A stretch of 18,926 nt of DNA from 2-02-FULL-45-10 sp046590235 (GTDB lineage: Bacteria > Patescibacteriota > Patescibacteriia > Magasanikbacterales > GWA2-37-8), in NCBI GenBank assembly GCA_046590235.1, contig JBKJTY010000017.1, positions 1-18,926 of the forward strand, in the 5' to 3' direction. Made by a program: the position numbers and the translations under genes. The notes below the pieces were generated by a model. It saw nothing but the letters and a program-made list of their open reading frames with translations. It searched no databases and was not told where the DNA came from. Below, piece after piece: positions 1 to 7,616 of this stretch. The stretch's first letter is position 1. Each line of letters starts with the position of its first letter.

Positions 1-29
1 ATTCTGAGGAATCGAAGAATCTTCAGAAT
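1..29. repeat. Short inverted repeat, ATTCTGA arms
   Basis: The arms ATTCTGA (1-7) and TCAGAAT (23-29) form an imperfect stem around a loop containing GAATCGAAGAATC. The window starts inside or at the edge of the element, so its left boundary is unknown. A fragment of the same kind (GTCATTCTGA) occurs near 5561-5570. Both lie beside the larger ATTCCCGC-type repeats, which suggests a composite dispersed repeat family in this genome. Such families are common intergenic repeats in bacteria; no function can be read from the sequence. Confidence 0.55.
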
Positions 30-41
30 GACATTGTAGTA

Positions 42-70
42 TCCTGGATTCCCGCCTTCGCGGGAATGAC
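42..70. repeat. dRS3-like palindromic repeat, ATTCCCGC-N4-GCGGGAAT
   Basis: A 20-bp palindromic core lies at 48-67 (ATTCCCGC, loop CTTC, GCGGGAAT), flanked by TCCTGG on the left and GAC on the right. The same core and flanks occur twice, as an inverted pair, at 5576-5652, with loop GCAG or CTGC instead of CTTC. The compensated stem with a variable loop is typical of dispersed extragenic repeats and resembles the Neisseria dRS3 consensus (ATTCCC-N8-GGGAAT). The resemblance is by pattern only. It lies just beyond the 3 prime end of the sugar transferase gene and could serve as its 3 prime hairpin. Confidence 0.75.
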
Positions 71-114
71 ACATTGCTGTGAAGTAAAATTGTCTTTGTA
101 TACTTTTATAAAGA

Positions 115-1488
115 CTAACGTCCCATGAACCGAACAAGAACACTAATAGTCTTTAACGAGATCCCAATATCCATCAAAAGCCCACGATTCTTAACATAGA
201 AAAGATCGTACTGCAGTTTAAGAAGATTTTCTGAGATAGTCCCGTAATAAGAATGATGCAGCTGCGCCCAACCCGTTAAGCCGGGTTTGATAAGGTGACG
301 AAGGGCATAGAAAGGCATTTCACGTTTAAGCTCTGCTACAAACTCAGGACGTTCCGGACGTGGCCCAATAAGTCCCATCTCACCGCGAAGAATATTCCAA
401 AACTGTGGCAGCTCGTCAATGCGCGTGCGACGTAAGAAGGTGCCAATAGCTGTGATGCGCGCATCCCCAACACTCGCAAATTGCGGGCCGTTCATTTCCG
501 CACTGCCGCTCGCAGTCAAAGCCTGCATGGTGCGGTATTTAAAGATTGTGAAAGGCTGTTCTCCTCGTCCAACACGGGTTTGTTTGAAAAGGATTGGACC
601 AGAAGAGGAAAGTTTGATCGCAAGCGCGACAAGAGGGAAAGTAGCAATGAAGATCAAGCCCATTATGAGCGCAACAAAATAATCAAAAATTATTCGTGCT
701 CGATCATAGATTTTTTTCTGTTGTTCATGAAGGTTGATGACAAACCAAGCTTCGGAAAAAGTAAGGGGTGGTACGCGGCCAAAAATTTGCTCGTAAAAAT
801 CTGCCAATGTAATAACACTTACTTGATGGAAGATGGCTTGGTATAAGTCGCTTAAAACTGCTTGGTTTCCAGTAAGTTGTGGTGCAATAACGATTATACC
901 TGGCTGCGCAGTTTGTTTAATGAGTTCGCTAATTGATTCTGCTTGTGGTAGAGGGCTGTTTACCAGCTTACTCGTTAATGGGGCGATACAACCAAGTACA
1001 TGGTAGCCATGCTGTGGTTGTTTAATTAAGAGGTTAACTAATTCAACAGTTTCTGGAGTAATGCCGGCAAAAATGACGTTTGTTTTTAAAAAACTAGTGG
1101 AAAGAAAGCGGTTGTACAATCCGCGCCAAGCGGCAATAAGGCTGAAGCTACATAGAGTAATAAGGACCAAAGTGGTTTTTGGAGTAATATCAGTAGTAGA
1201 GCGTGCGTAGAAAAAAATTATCGACAAAAGCATCCAAACAATTCCACTAAGTGCAATCTTAATGAATTGAGCTCGATTATTTTTAATTTGCCCAATGTCA
1301 TACAAACCGACAATGAACAAAATAACTACGGCTAAAGCAAATAGAAAAGACACGTAATAAGCCAATGGCTGGGCAACAGATAGGAGCGGAGCTCCTTGGT
1401 AGCGGATGAGAAGAGCCAAAAATAAACCGACGTACATTACGAGCACATCGCCGGTCAAAAGCATCAGTTGTTTAATTCGATAGTACAT
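115..1488 (-). CDS. Polyprenyl-phosphate sugar phosphotransferase (WbaP/PssY-like)
   Basis: This 457-residue enzyme belongs to the bacterial sugar transferase family. It moves a sugar-1-phosphate from a nucleotide sugar onto undecaprenyl phosphate in the inner membrane, the first step of exopolysaccharide or O-antigen assembly. Hydrophobic segments at about 8-30, 42-62, 76-94 and 104-120 give the usual N-terminal membrane domain. A Rossmann-like CoA-binding-type region covers about 135-240, and a further membrane segment about 268-292. The catalytic domain follows, with KYRT (317-320), the Asp358-Glu359 pair, GPRPERPE (375-382) and PGLTGW (402-407). Length and order match full-length polyisoprenyl-phosphate hexose-1-phosphate transferases. 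It is divergent from the secreted protease, 18 bp away, and its probable promoter lies inside that gene's 5 prime end. The sugar cannot be assigned. No Shine-Dalgarno precedes the ATG. Confidence 0.93.
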   Translation of the reverse strand: MYYRIKQLMLLTGDVLVMYVGLFLALLIRYQGAPLLSVAQPLAYYVSFLFALAVVILFIVGLYDIGQIKNNRAQFIKIALSGIVWMLLSIIFFYARSTTDITPKTTLVLITLCSFSLIAAWRGLYNRFLSTSFLKTNVIFAGITPETVELVNLLIKQPQHGYHVLGCIAPLTSKLVNSPLPQAESISELIKQTAQPGIIVIAPQLTGNQAVLSDLYQAIFHQVSVITLADFYEQIFGRVPPLTFSEAWFVINLHEQQKKIYDRARIIFDYFVALIMGLIFIATFPLVALAIKLSSSGPILFKQTRVGRGEQPFTIFKYRTMQALTASGSAEMNGPQFASVGDARITAIGTFLRRTRIDELPQFWNILRGEMGLIGPRPERPEFVAELKREMPFYALRHLIKPGLTGWAQLHHSYYGTISENLLKLQYDLFYVKNRGLLMDIGISLKTISVLVRFMGR

Positions 1489-1496
1489 AGTATACT
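1468..1496 (+). promoter_or_regulatory. Probable promoter of the S8 protease gene
   Basis: TTGTTT (1468-1473), a 17-bp spacer and TATACT (1491-1496) form a sigma70-type promoter. The predicted transcript would start near 1503, only about 4 nt before the ATG at 1507, so the mRNA would be essentially leaderless. The -35 element lies inside the 5 prime coding region of the divergent sugar transferase gene. The -10 is part of the palindrome AGTATACT (1489-1496). Confidence 0.6.
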
Positions 1497-1506
1497 AAAT
1501 GTCATT

Positions 1507-3450
1507 ATGGCAAAAGTATACCGTATTTTAGCAAAAAAAGCAACCCCTACAGCTCTTCTAGTAGCTGTTTTCATATTGGCTGCAACTCCAGCTTTAGCTC
1601 GTGTCCCTAATGATCCGTATTATCAGGAACAGGCACTTGTTTGGAATCAGATTGACGCGCCTAAGGCATGGGACTATTCAACGGGATCTTCCAAGGTAGT
1701 TGTAGCGGTAATTGATACTGGTGTTGATACATGGCACCCCGATTTATCAAAAAATATTTGGACAAATACCAAAGAAATTCCTGATAACGGTGTTGATGAC
1801 GATACTAATGGTTTTATTGATGATGTGCATGGTTGGAATTTCGTGGAAGGGAATAATGACCCAAGAACGTCTGTATTTGATGAGGGAGATGATAAAGAAT
1901 CTGTATCACACGGTACCATTATTTCCGGTTTGATCGGGGAGCGTGGAGATAATGGAATTGATGGAACCGGTCTTAATTGGCAGGTAAGTATTATGCCTAT
2001 ACGTGCTATTACTAATGCCGGAACGGGAGTGCTGTCTAATGTAACTCGCGCGGTTAATTATGCAATTGAAAATGGTGCCAATGTTATCACTATGAGTTTT
2101 GTTGGTAAGTATGATGAACCAACACTTAGGGGTGAATTATATCGAGCGTATCAAAAAGGTATCGTGGTAGTTGCTGCGGCAGGCAATCATGATGAAACAG
2201 TAATAGGTGACTTGTCGACAGTTCCAGAGTATCCGGCTTGTTACGATCGTGGACAAACACAAAATTGGCTGCTCACGGTTGCTTCGGTCAATATGTATGA
2301 CCAGGTGAGTTATTTTAGTAATACCGGTAATTGCATAGATATTGCAGCTCCGGGAGAATCTATTTTTAGTACTCAGCGTTACGCACCGCAATATGGTTAC
2401 CCAGAACAATTTGGTGGAGCTTGGGATGGCACATCGTTTGCGGCACCAATAGTAGCTGGAGCTGCAGCGTTATTGAAAGCGGCACATCCGGATTGGAAGC
2501 CGGATCAGATTATTTCCACTCTTATTTCGACAGCAGATTCAATCGCAGCAAAAAATACACATTCAATTTCTTTTGGTCGCTTGAATGTAGGTAAGGCAAT
2601 GAGTGGTGTGGCGTTAGCGGTAGCCACAGCTCAAAGTGGTTCTATTTATACGGTTGACGGCAAAGTTATTCGTCAGCTTGATGTTGGAAATCAAAAGATA
2701 ACTGATGCAGCAACAATTAGTGGTGCCAAAATAATTTCCGCTGCAGCGCTCCCGGGCAGTGGTCAGCTCGCTGTATTGACGACTCGTCAAAAAGTCTTCT
2801 CTATTCAAGTATATGACCTAGATGGTCGTTTGGATCGGGAAATTACTTTGCCGGTTACCGAACAAAAAGGTGTAATTGTTAAACGTCTTCATGTAATGAA
2901 CGGTGATGGATATCTATTGGAGCAATTTACAGTAAAAAACAACCAAACAACATTCACTCTCTTTAATCGATACGGCATTAAATTAAAAGAAGCTCGAGTT
3001 CAAGGAAGTGTCTTGGCTTCTGAAGCAAGTGCTAATAATCAAATTATTGCGTACGCAACGCTCAGTAAAAATACTCTTCTTGTTCGACAATATAACTTTG
3101 TTGATAACACAACCAAATCTGCTTCTTTTTCTAATGTCCAAGCCATCAACGCGCTAACTATTGGGGTATGGGGTGAGGGTCGTGGCGAAGAAGTTGCTGC
3201 GATCATCAAGCGTAATGGTACGGCTTACCAGGTGGTTGTAAATGTGGAAAATCAAAGCTATAGCCTGGATTCAGTTGGGGCTTGGAATGATAAAGAGCGT
3301 ATACTGATACGCCGAGCATCCTCACTTCCTTCTGGTCGTGATGCGCTAGTTCGTTTTAAAAGTAAAGGCGGAGCCTCGACACTAGTGAATGGGCGTGGCG
3401 AAAAGTTGGCTTCGTTTACACTGCCGCCACTTAGTGGTGTGATTCAGTAA
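1507..3450 (+). CDS. Secreted subtilisin-like serine protease (S8) with beta-rich C-terminal region
   Basis: The chosen start gives 647 residues beginning with a Sec signal peptide: basic N-terminus, hydrophobic 14-28, and an ALA cleavage motif at 29-31. The S8 peptidase domain spans about 45-345. The triad is Asp70 (VIDTG), His135 (SHGT) and Ser310 (GTSFAAP), with Asn227 as the oxyanion-hole residue, so it should be an active endopeptidase outside the membrane. An upstream in-frame TTG at 1468 would put 13 residues before this ATG and overlap the promoter, so it was not used. Residues about 350-647 are rich in predicted strands and show weak repeats of the form DLDGR or NGRGEKLASF, suggesting degenerate FG-GAP or beta-propeller blades; that part is inference. 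No sortase motif or C-terminal membrane segment is visible. It sits between glycan genes and may process surface proteins. Confidence 0.92.
   Translation: MAKVYRILAKKATPTALLVAVFILAATPALARVPNDPYYQEQALVWNQIDAPKAWDYSTGSSKVVVAVIDTGVDTWHPDLSKNIWTNTKEIPDNGVDDDTNGFIDDVHGWNFVEGNNDPRTSVFDEGDDKESVSHGTIISGLIGERGDNGIDGTGLNWQVSIMPIRAITNAGTGVLSNVTRAVNYAIENGANVITMSFVGKYDEPTLRGELYRAYQKGIVVVAAAGNHDETVIGDLSTVPEYPACYDRGQTQNWLLTVASVNMYDQVSYFSNTGNCIDIAAPGESIFSTQRYAPQYGYPEQFGGAWDGTSFAAPIVAGAAALLKAAHPDWKPDQIISTLISTADSIAAKNTHSISFGRLNVGKAMSGVALAVATAQSGSIYTVDGKVIRQLDVGNQKITDAATISGAKIISAAALPGSGQLAVLTTRQKVFSIQVYDLDGRLDREITLPVTEQKGVIVKRLHVMNGDGYLLEQFTVKNNQTTFTLFNRYGIKLKEARVQGSVLASEASANNQIIAYATLSKNTLLVRQYNFVDNTTKSASFSNVQAINALTIGVWGEGRGEEVAAIIKRNGTAYQVVVNVENQSYSLDSVGAWNDKERILIRRASSLPSGRDALVRFKSKGGASTLVNGRGEKLASFTLPPLSGVIQ
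1515..1543 (-). promoter_or_regulatory. Probable promoter of the sugar phosphotransferase gene
   Basis: On the minus strand, TTGCTT (1543-1538), a 17-bp spacer and TATACT (1520-1515) predict a transcript start near 1508, about 20 nt before the ATG at 1488. The whole element lies inside the first codons of the divergent protease gene, mirroring the opposite promoter. Confidence 0.5.
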
Positions 3451-3454
3451 GAAA

Positions 3455-3463
3455 TGCTATACT
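3455..3463 (+). promoter_or_regulatory. Extended -10 promoter (TGC-TATACT) of the epimerase operon
   Basis: TGCTATACT is an extended -10 element (TG at 3455-3456, TATACT at 3458-3463). No good -35 lies 17 bp upstream, which is typical of extended -10 promoters. Predicted transcription starts near 3470, giving a leader of about 25 nt before the ATG at 3495. Confidence 0.55.
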
Positions 3464-3494
3464 AAAGCTATTCTCACTACATTCTACATTTTTT

Positions 3495-4535
3495 ATGGAC
3501 ATGCCCATTTTTGAAAAAAAGAACGTGCTCGTGTTAGGTGGAGCCGGTTTTATCGGCTCACATTTGTGCGAACGGTTACTCCGTGAAGCGAATGTTATTT
3601 GTATGGATAACTTTTCAAATTCCCATCCAAATAATATTAAACACTTACTTCAGTATCCTGATTTTGAATTTATTAATCACGATGTTTCCAAGCCGATTAA
3701 CTTGGATGATTTTGATGAGTTGGATAAGTTTAAAGTAAAATTTCAAGGTATTCAGGAAATTTATAATTTAGCTTGTTCAGCTAACCCTGAAAATTTTGAT
3801 AAGGTTAAAATGGATGCGCTCTATGCGAATTCATTAACCATGATCAACACGCTCAATTTAACGGTGAAATATCGCGCCAAGTACATGTTCACTTCCAGTT
3901 CAGTGGTGTACGGCGAAGATATGAGTAAAGGAAATGTATTTAAAGAGTCTGACCTCGGAGTTGTTAACCAGCTTTCTTCTCGCGCGTGTTATGATGAAGG
4001 AAAGCGTTTTGCAGAATCCTGCGTAGAAACATATCGCCAAGTGTACGGTATTGATGCTAAAATTGCTCGTGTTTTTACCACCTATGGTCCAAACATGCAG
4101 TTGCTAGAAAAGCGTCTTATTCCTGATTTCATTTACAATGCCCTTCAAGGAAAAGATTTGGTCATTTACGGTGATGAGACATTTTCCACGTCACTTTGTT
4201 TTGTGACTGATATGGTTGATGGTTTAGTGCGTCTTATGTCCGCTGATTCCACTACGCACGTCGCTAACTTTGGTGGTGATAGGGAAGTAGCCTATAAAGA
4301 AGTAGCTGAAAAGATTGTCCAAATGACAAATTCCACCTCAAAATTGGTTTTTGAAAAACCCCTCCTTTTCTTGACACGAAAGGGTATTCCTGATTTAACT
4401 TATGCTAAAGAGTCGCTTGGTTGGCTGCCGTTAGTACGTATTGAAGATGGTTTGCGTAAAACTATCGATTACGTGATTGCGCATCGCGAAGCTCTCTTAT
4501 TTAACAACGATTTTGGCTCTCCAACACTCCGTTAA
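3495..4535 (+). CDS. NAD-dependent epimerase/dehydratase, UDP-glucuronate decarboxylase-like
   Basis: This 346-residue extended short-chain dehydrogenase acts on nucleotide sugars in the cytoplasm. The NAD-binding glycine motif GGAGFIG is at 15-21, the active-site Ser region TSSSVVYG at 133-140, and the catalytic pair Tyr166 and Lys170 lies in ACYDEGKR. ACYDEGKR, NLAC, TYGPNM and the IYGDETF-like segment are closest to UDP-glucuronate decarboxylases (UXS), which make UDP-xylose, rather than to GalE or RmlB. The family is clear; the exact substrate is not, because the UXS segment after NLAC is not well matched. A second ATG two codons downstream (3501) is possible, but only the first has T at -1 like the other genes here. 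The following GT2 starts 1 nt after its stop, indicating coupling. The product probably feeds the adjacent glycosyltransferases. Confidence 0.88.
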   Translation: MDMPIFEKKNVLVLGGAGFIGSHLCERLLREANVICMDNFSNSHPNNIKHLLQYPDFEFINHDVSKPINLDDFDELDKFKVKFQGIQEIYNLACSANPENFDKVKMDALYANSLTMINTLNLTVKYRAKYMFTSSSVVYGEDMSKGNVFKESDLGVVNQLSSRACYDEGKRFAESCVETYRQVYGIDAKIARVFTTYGPNMQLLEKRLIPDFIYNALQGKDLVIYGDETFSTSLCFVTDMVDGLVRLMSADSTTHVANFGGDREVAYKEVAEKIVQMTNSTSKLVFEKPLLFLTRKGIPDLTYAKESLGWLPLVRIEDGLRKTIDYVIAHREALLFNNDFGSPTLR

Positions 4536-4536
4536 T

Positions 4537-5199
4537 ATGGTTTTGGTCGTCGTGCCAGCGTATAATGAAGCAAAAACAATAGGTCGCGTAATCCGCGGCC
4601 TTTTTGAACATGGTTGGGAAAATGTGGTGGTGGTTGACGATGGTTCAAGTGATGGAACTGCGGCATTAGCACTTCAGGCTGGCGCACGCGTGCTGCGACA
4701 TCGTATCAATCGCGGCCAGGGTGCTGCACTTGAAACTGGCAATGCGTACGCTCGAAAAATGGGAATTGATACGGTTGTTCATTTTGATGCTGACCTACAA
4801 TTCAATCCCACTGACATTGCTCCTGCCCTTGATGCGTTAAAAAAGTCAGAAGCCGACATTCTTCTTGGTTCGCGTTTTTTGGACAACCGTTCTGCTATCC
4901 CGTGGTTTAAAAAATATGTTATTTTACCAGTCGGTAGATTAATGCACCATTTCTTTTTTGGGATGAAGTTGACCGACGCGCATAATGGTTTTCGAATCAT
5001 GTCTAAGAAAGCGCTCGGTAGTATTCGTATTACACAAGATGGCATGGCGCATAATACAGAAATTCTACAGCAGGTTGCCGAACGTAACTTGCGTTATATT
5101 GAGTTCCCGATTGAGGTAACGTATCATGAGTATGGACAAGGCATGCTTGGGGGAGTAAAAATAATGGGGGATTTACTTGTTGGCGTTATTTTTAAATAA
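4537..5199 (+). CDS. Family 2 glycosyltransferase, DPM1/polyprenyl-phosphate type
   Basis: This 220-residue GT-A enzyme transfers a sugar from a nucleotide donor, most likely onto polyprenyl phosphate at the cytoplasmic face of the membrane. Visible motifs are VVPAYNE (5-11), the nucleotide-binding VDDGSSDGT (33-41) and DADLQ (84-88, the DXD metal site). A later GSRF plus HNGFR pair is typical of dolichyl-phosphate mannosyltransferase-like GT2s. There are no C-terminal membrane helices, so it is of the short soluble or peripheral type. The ATG at 4537 is separated from the previous stop by a single T. An in-frame TTG 60 nt upstream would overlap the previous gene and adds nothing conserved. 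DUF2304 follows after 4 nt; that pair recurs in many bacterial glycan loci and suggests they work together. Confidence 0.92.
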   Translation: MVLVVVPAYNEAKTIGRVIRGLFEHGWENVVVVDDGSSDGTAALALQAGARVLRHRINRGQGAALETGNAYARKMGIDTVVHFDADLQFNPTDIAPALDALKKSEADILLGSRFLDNRSAIPWFKKYVILPVGRLMHHFFFGMKLTDAHNGFRIMSKKALGSIRITQDGMAHNTEILQQVAERNLRYIEFPIEVTYHEYGQGMLGGVKIMGDLLVGVIFK

Positions 5200-5203
5200 T
5201 ACT

Positions 5204-5542
5204 ATGTCACCAATTCAAATTATATTAAGTACAGTATTCCTAGTTGCCATTGGACGAGTCATTAATCGTTATCGTGCTAAAGATTTATCGAAGCGCGGTG
5301 CAGGTTTGTGGATTGCTTTTTGGTTGTCCGCATTCGCAGTTATATTAGTACCGCAGGATGCTATTTATTCTGTAGCCCAATTGGTTGGTGTTGGTCGCGG
5401 ATCTGATTTAGTGGTGTATGGTGCTTTAGTTCTAACTTTCTTCATTGTATTTCGTCTCATGGTTAAACAGGAGCGTCTTAATCGTCAGTTGACCGAGTTG
5501 ACCCGTCAAATTGCTCTTAACGAAAAAGATCACAAATCATAA
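5204..5542 (+). CDS. DUF2304 family membrane protein
   Basis: This small membrane protein of 112 residues has hydrophobic segments at about 3-18, 34-51 and 71-91 and a charged tail (about 92-112). A short helix-rich protein directly after a GT2, with a final segment followed by a basic and glutamine-rich amphipathic stretch, is the usual DUF2304 layout. The biochemical role of the family is not established; a membrane anchor or partner for the upstream glycosyltransferase is a reasonable inference. The ATG at 5204 was chosen because it lies 4 nt after the GT2 stop. An in-frame TTG at 5177 would overlap the GT2 gene. It is the last gene before the inverted-repeat block. Confidence 0.82.
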   Translation: MSPIQIILSTVFLVAIGRVINRYRAKDLSKRGAGLWIAFWLSAFAVILVPQDAIYSVAQLVGVGRGSDLVVYGALVLTFFIVFRLMVKQERLNRQLTELTRQIALNEKDHKS

Positions 5543-5575
5543 AGTCGTTTATTTTTTTAATGTCATTCTGACGCA

Positions 5576-5652
5576 TTGTCATTCCCGCGCAGGCGGGAAT
5601 CCAGTATACTCAATGACGGTGTCCTGGATTCCCGCCTGCGCGGGAATGACAA
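5576..5652. repeat. Nested inverted repeat: two opposed dRS3-like units
   Basis: Two copies of the ATTCCCGC-N4-GCGGGAAT unit face each other. The left arm (5576-5604) and right arm (5624-5652) are perfect 29-bp reverse complements separated by 19 bp. Each arm has its own 20-bp hairpin core (5581-5600 and 5628-5647). The RNA could fold as one long stem or as two separate hairpins. The element follows the DUF2304 gene and may insulate that operon from the next one. TATACT occurs between the arms (5605-5610) and just outside the right arm (5654-5659). A related single unit lies at 42-70. No transposase gene is present in the window. Confidence 0.85.
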
Positions 5653-5653
5653 C

Positions 5654-5659
5654 TATACT
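5654..5659 (+). promoter_or_regulatory. Putative -10 box of the GT4 operon
   Basis: TATACT lies 16 nt before the ATG at 5676 and begins 2 bp after the inverted-repeat arm, which would occupy the -35 region. No recognisable -35 is seen. The identity with the other TATACT boxes in the window is the main support. The predicted leader is about 10 nt. Confidence 0.4.
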
Positions 5660-5675
5660 CTGATGACAATTATAT

Positions 5676-6800
5676 ATGAAAATTGCTCACGTGGTAGCTA
5701 CATTTCCACCGCATATCGGCGGTATGGGCCAAGTCGCTTTGGAAGAAGCGAAACGTTTGGTTGCTGCCGGGCATGATGTTACGGTATTTACTCTAGATTA
5801 CGGTGGTGAGTACGCCACTTATTTTTCTGGTATCAACATCGTACGTCTATGGACGCCTTTTAAATTTGGCGATGCTGGTTTTGTACCACAGCTTCTTTGG
5901 CGTTTATCAGGTTTTGATTTGGTACATCTTCATTATCCTTGGTATGGTGGGGCAGAATGGGTGTGGTTAGCCTCATTATTATTTAGAGTGCCTTATATTG
6001 TTACGTATCATATGGACGCTGCCCCTGTGGGCGCGTTTAAAAAATTTGTTCAGCAGGTATACGATTTGTTCATGCCCCAAAGTATTCTGCTTGATGCTAA
6101 AAAAGTAATTTCTGTTGATCGTGAGCATTTGACAGCTAGCAAGTTTGGTTTAGAGATACCTCAAAAGTTGACCGTTGAACTTTATAACGGTGTTGATACG
6201 ACAGTATTCACCAATGCAGTGTCTTTGCCTTTTCCAAAAGAGCTGGCAAAGTGGGAAGATAAAAAGATATTTTTATTCGTCGGCAACCCATTACCGTTTA
6301 AGCGGTTAGAAAGTATTATCAATGCTCTGGCTTTGGTTAGTGATAAGGATGTGGTACTGGCGGTGGTAGGGGATGGGTATGGTATGGAAAAATATAAACA
6401 GATAGCACATGAAGCTGGTGTGGAGCGACAAGTGCGTTTTGTTGGTAAAATTCTTGATCGTGCTGAATTAAATCGTTATTATCAAGCTGCAACTGCGCTC
6501 GTTGTAGCTGCCGTTAATGCAGAATCTTTTTCCTTGGTTATTATTGAAGCGTTAGCCGCAGGTTGTCCAGTCATTGCCAGTGATATTCCTGGTGTTCGCT
6601 CACGTATTGATGTTGGAAAAGACGGTGTGCTTTTTGCTCCTGCGTCTATAGAGGATTTGGCAAAAGCTATGCGAGATTTTGCCTCGCATACAGTTGACGA
6701 ACGTGCTACAATGGGTGCGCACGGACGTATGAAAGTTGTCAGGCACTATGGATGGGAAAAACATGTCAGTGATCTTATGAATATTTATCGCTCAGTATGA
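5676..6800 (+). CDS. Family 4 (GT-B) glycosyltransferase
   Basis: This 374-residue retaining GT-B enzyme is of the GT4 type. The N-terminal acceptor domain (about 1-185) starts MKIAHVVATF with PPHIGGMG (11-18), the glycine-rich segment after the first strand. The C-terminal nucleotide-sugar domain has FVGNPLPFKR (201-210), VVGDGYG (230-236) and the EX7E motif (Glu283, Glu291) that contacts the donor. Length is normal and both domains are intact, so it should be active at the cytoplasmic face of the membrane in glycan assembly. Donor and acceptor cannot be deduced. Its stop overlaps the next ATG (ATGA), so the methyltransferase is translationally coupled. It heads the second plus-strand run, after the repeat block. 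Confidence 0.93.
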   Translation: MKIAHVVATFPPHIGGMGQVALEEAKRLVAAGHDVTVFTLDYGGEYATYFSGINIVRLWTPFKFGDAGFVPQLLWRLSGFDLVHLHYPWYGGAEWVWLASLLFRVPYIVTYHMDAAPVGAFKKFVQQVYDLFMPQSILLDAKKVISVDREHLTASKFGLEIPQKLTVELYNGVDTTVFTNAVSLPFPKELAKWEDKKIFLFVGNPLPFKRLESIINALALVSDKDVVLAVVGDGYGMEKYKQIAHEAGVERQVRFVGKILDRAELNRYYQAATALVVAAVNAESFSLVIIEALAAGCPVIASDIPGVRSRIDVGKDGVLFAPASIEDLAKAMRDFASHTVDERATMGAHGRMKVVRHYGWEKHVSDLMNIYRSV

Positions 6801-7615
6801 GTTTTGATTACGAACAATCAATTTGGGGAAGAGGTTATGCTAGTTTGTCGCCTAAAGTGCTGGCTAGTTTTCGTTTAAAACAATCATTATTTGCTCTCAA
6901 AGGTATTCCTGCTGGTGGTACGGTGCTTGAGCTTGGTTGCGGTGCTGGTCAGTTTATCCGTTCGGTACAACGTGCTCGTCCTGATCTGGTCTGTCATGGG
7001 TGTGATATCAGTGTTCGGGCAATTGATATGGCAAAGACGGTGGTGGATGGAGTTGTGTATGCGGTAAACGGCGAAGCAATGCCATATGCTGACAATTCTA
7101 TGGATGCTGTTTTAATCTATGATGTTTTGGAACATGTTGATGATGTGTCAGGAATATTGCGTGAGGTAAAGCGAGTTTTAAAACCAGGTGGTATTTTGTA
7201 TGCGTACGTTCCGTGTGAAGGGGATAGCTTATCTTTCTGGAATTTTTGTCGTCGTCGTGGGTGGAAAGGTGATTTGACCAAAAAATACGCCGGGCATATT
7301 AATTATTTTTCACGTGAGCGTTTGCAAAAAGTATATCTGCAAGCCGGTTTTAGTTCGGTACATTTTCGTTATAGTGAGCACGTGCTGGGTCAATTGCTTG
7401 GTTTTGTTGCTTTTAATTTAATGGATCGTGCTGCTAAAAAGCGTGGAGTAGATCAGATTAATGGTGAAGATTATTTCCAAAGTTTGGACGAGACAGCGCC
7501 TGCGCCAGGTTTATTTAGAGCCGTTAAAGATGCGGTTAATAGTTTGGTCTACTTTGAATCATGGTTGTTCAATCGTCTTCCTTCACCGAACGTCCATTCG
7601 TTTGTCCGTAAATAA
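6797..7615 (+). CDS. Class I SAM-dependent methyltransferase
   Basis: The 272-residue protein has the class I methyltransferase core in its first two thirds. Motif I is VLELGCGAGQF (43-53), followed by an acidic post-I site (CDIS), then YDVLEHVDD and the VLKPGGILY strand typical of the Methyltransf_11/23 group. The last 80 residues or so carry aromatic and basic segments that may bind lipid or glycan. In glycan operons such enzymes usually O-methylate or modify sugars or lipid-linked intermediates; the substrate here is unknown. It overlaps the GT4 gene by 4 nt and is followed after a single T by the next ATG, so the three genes are probably made together. Confidence 0.88.
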   Translation: MSFDYEQSIWGRGYASLSPKVLASFRLKQSLFALKGIPAGGTVLELGCGAGQFIRSVQRARPDLVCHGCDISVRAIDMAKTVVDGVVYAVNGEAMPYADNSMDAVLIYDVLEHVDDVSGILREVKRVLKPGGILYAYVPCEGDSLSFWNFCRRRGWKGDLTKKYAGHINYFSRERLQKVYLQAGFSSVHFRYSEHVLGQLLGFVAFNLMDRAAKKRGVDQINGEDYFQSLDETAPAPGLFRAVKDAVNSLVYFESWLFNRLPSPNVHSFVRK

Positions 7616-7616
7616 T

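Noticed and set aside
419..846. Two overlapping plus-strand ORFs of 87 and 121 codons
   Set aside because: They are antisense to the sugar transferase catalytic region, whose motifs are clear, and show no domain of their own.
7461..7616. A 52-codon upstream extension of the truncated GT4 gene
   Set aside because: It overlaps the methyltransferase in another frame; the GT start MRIVHIIPAA at 7617 is typical and sits 1 nt after the stop.
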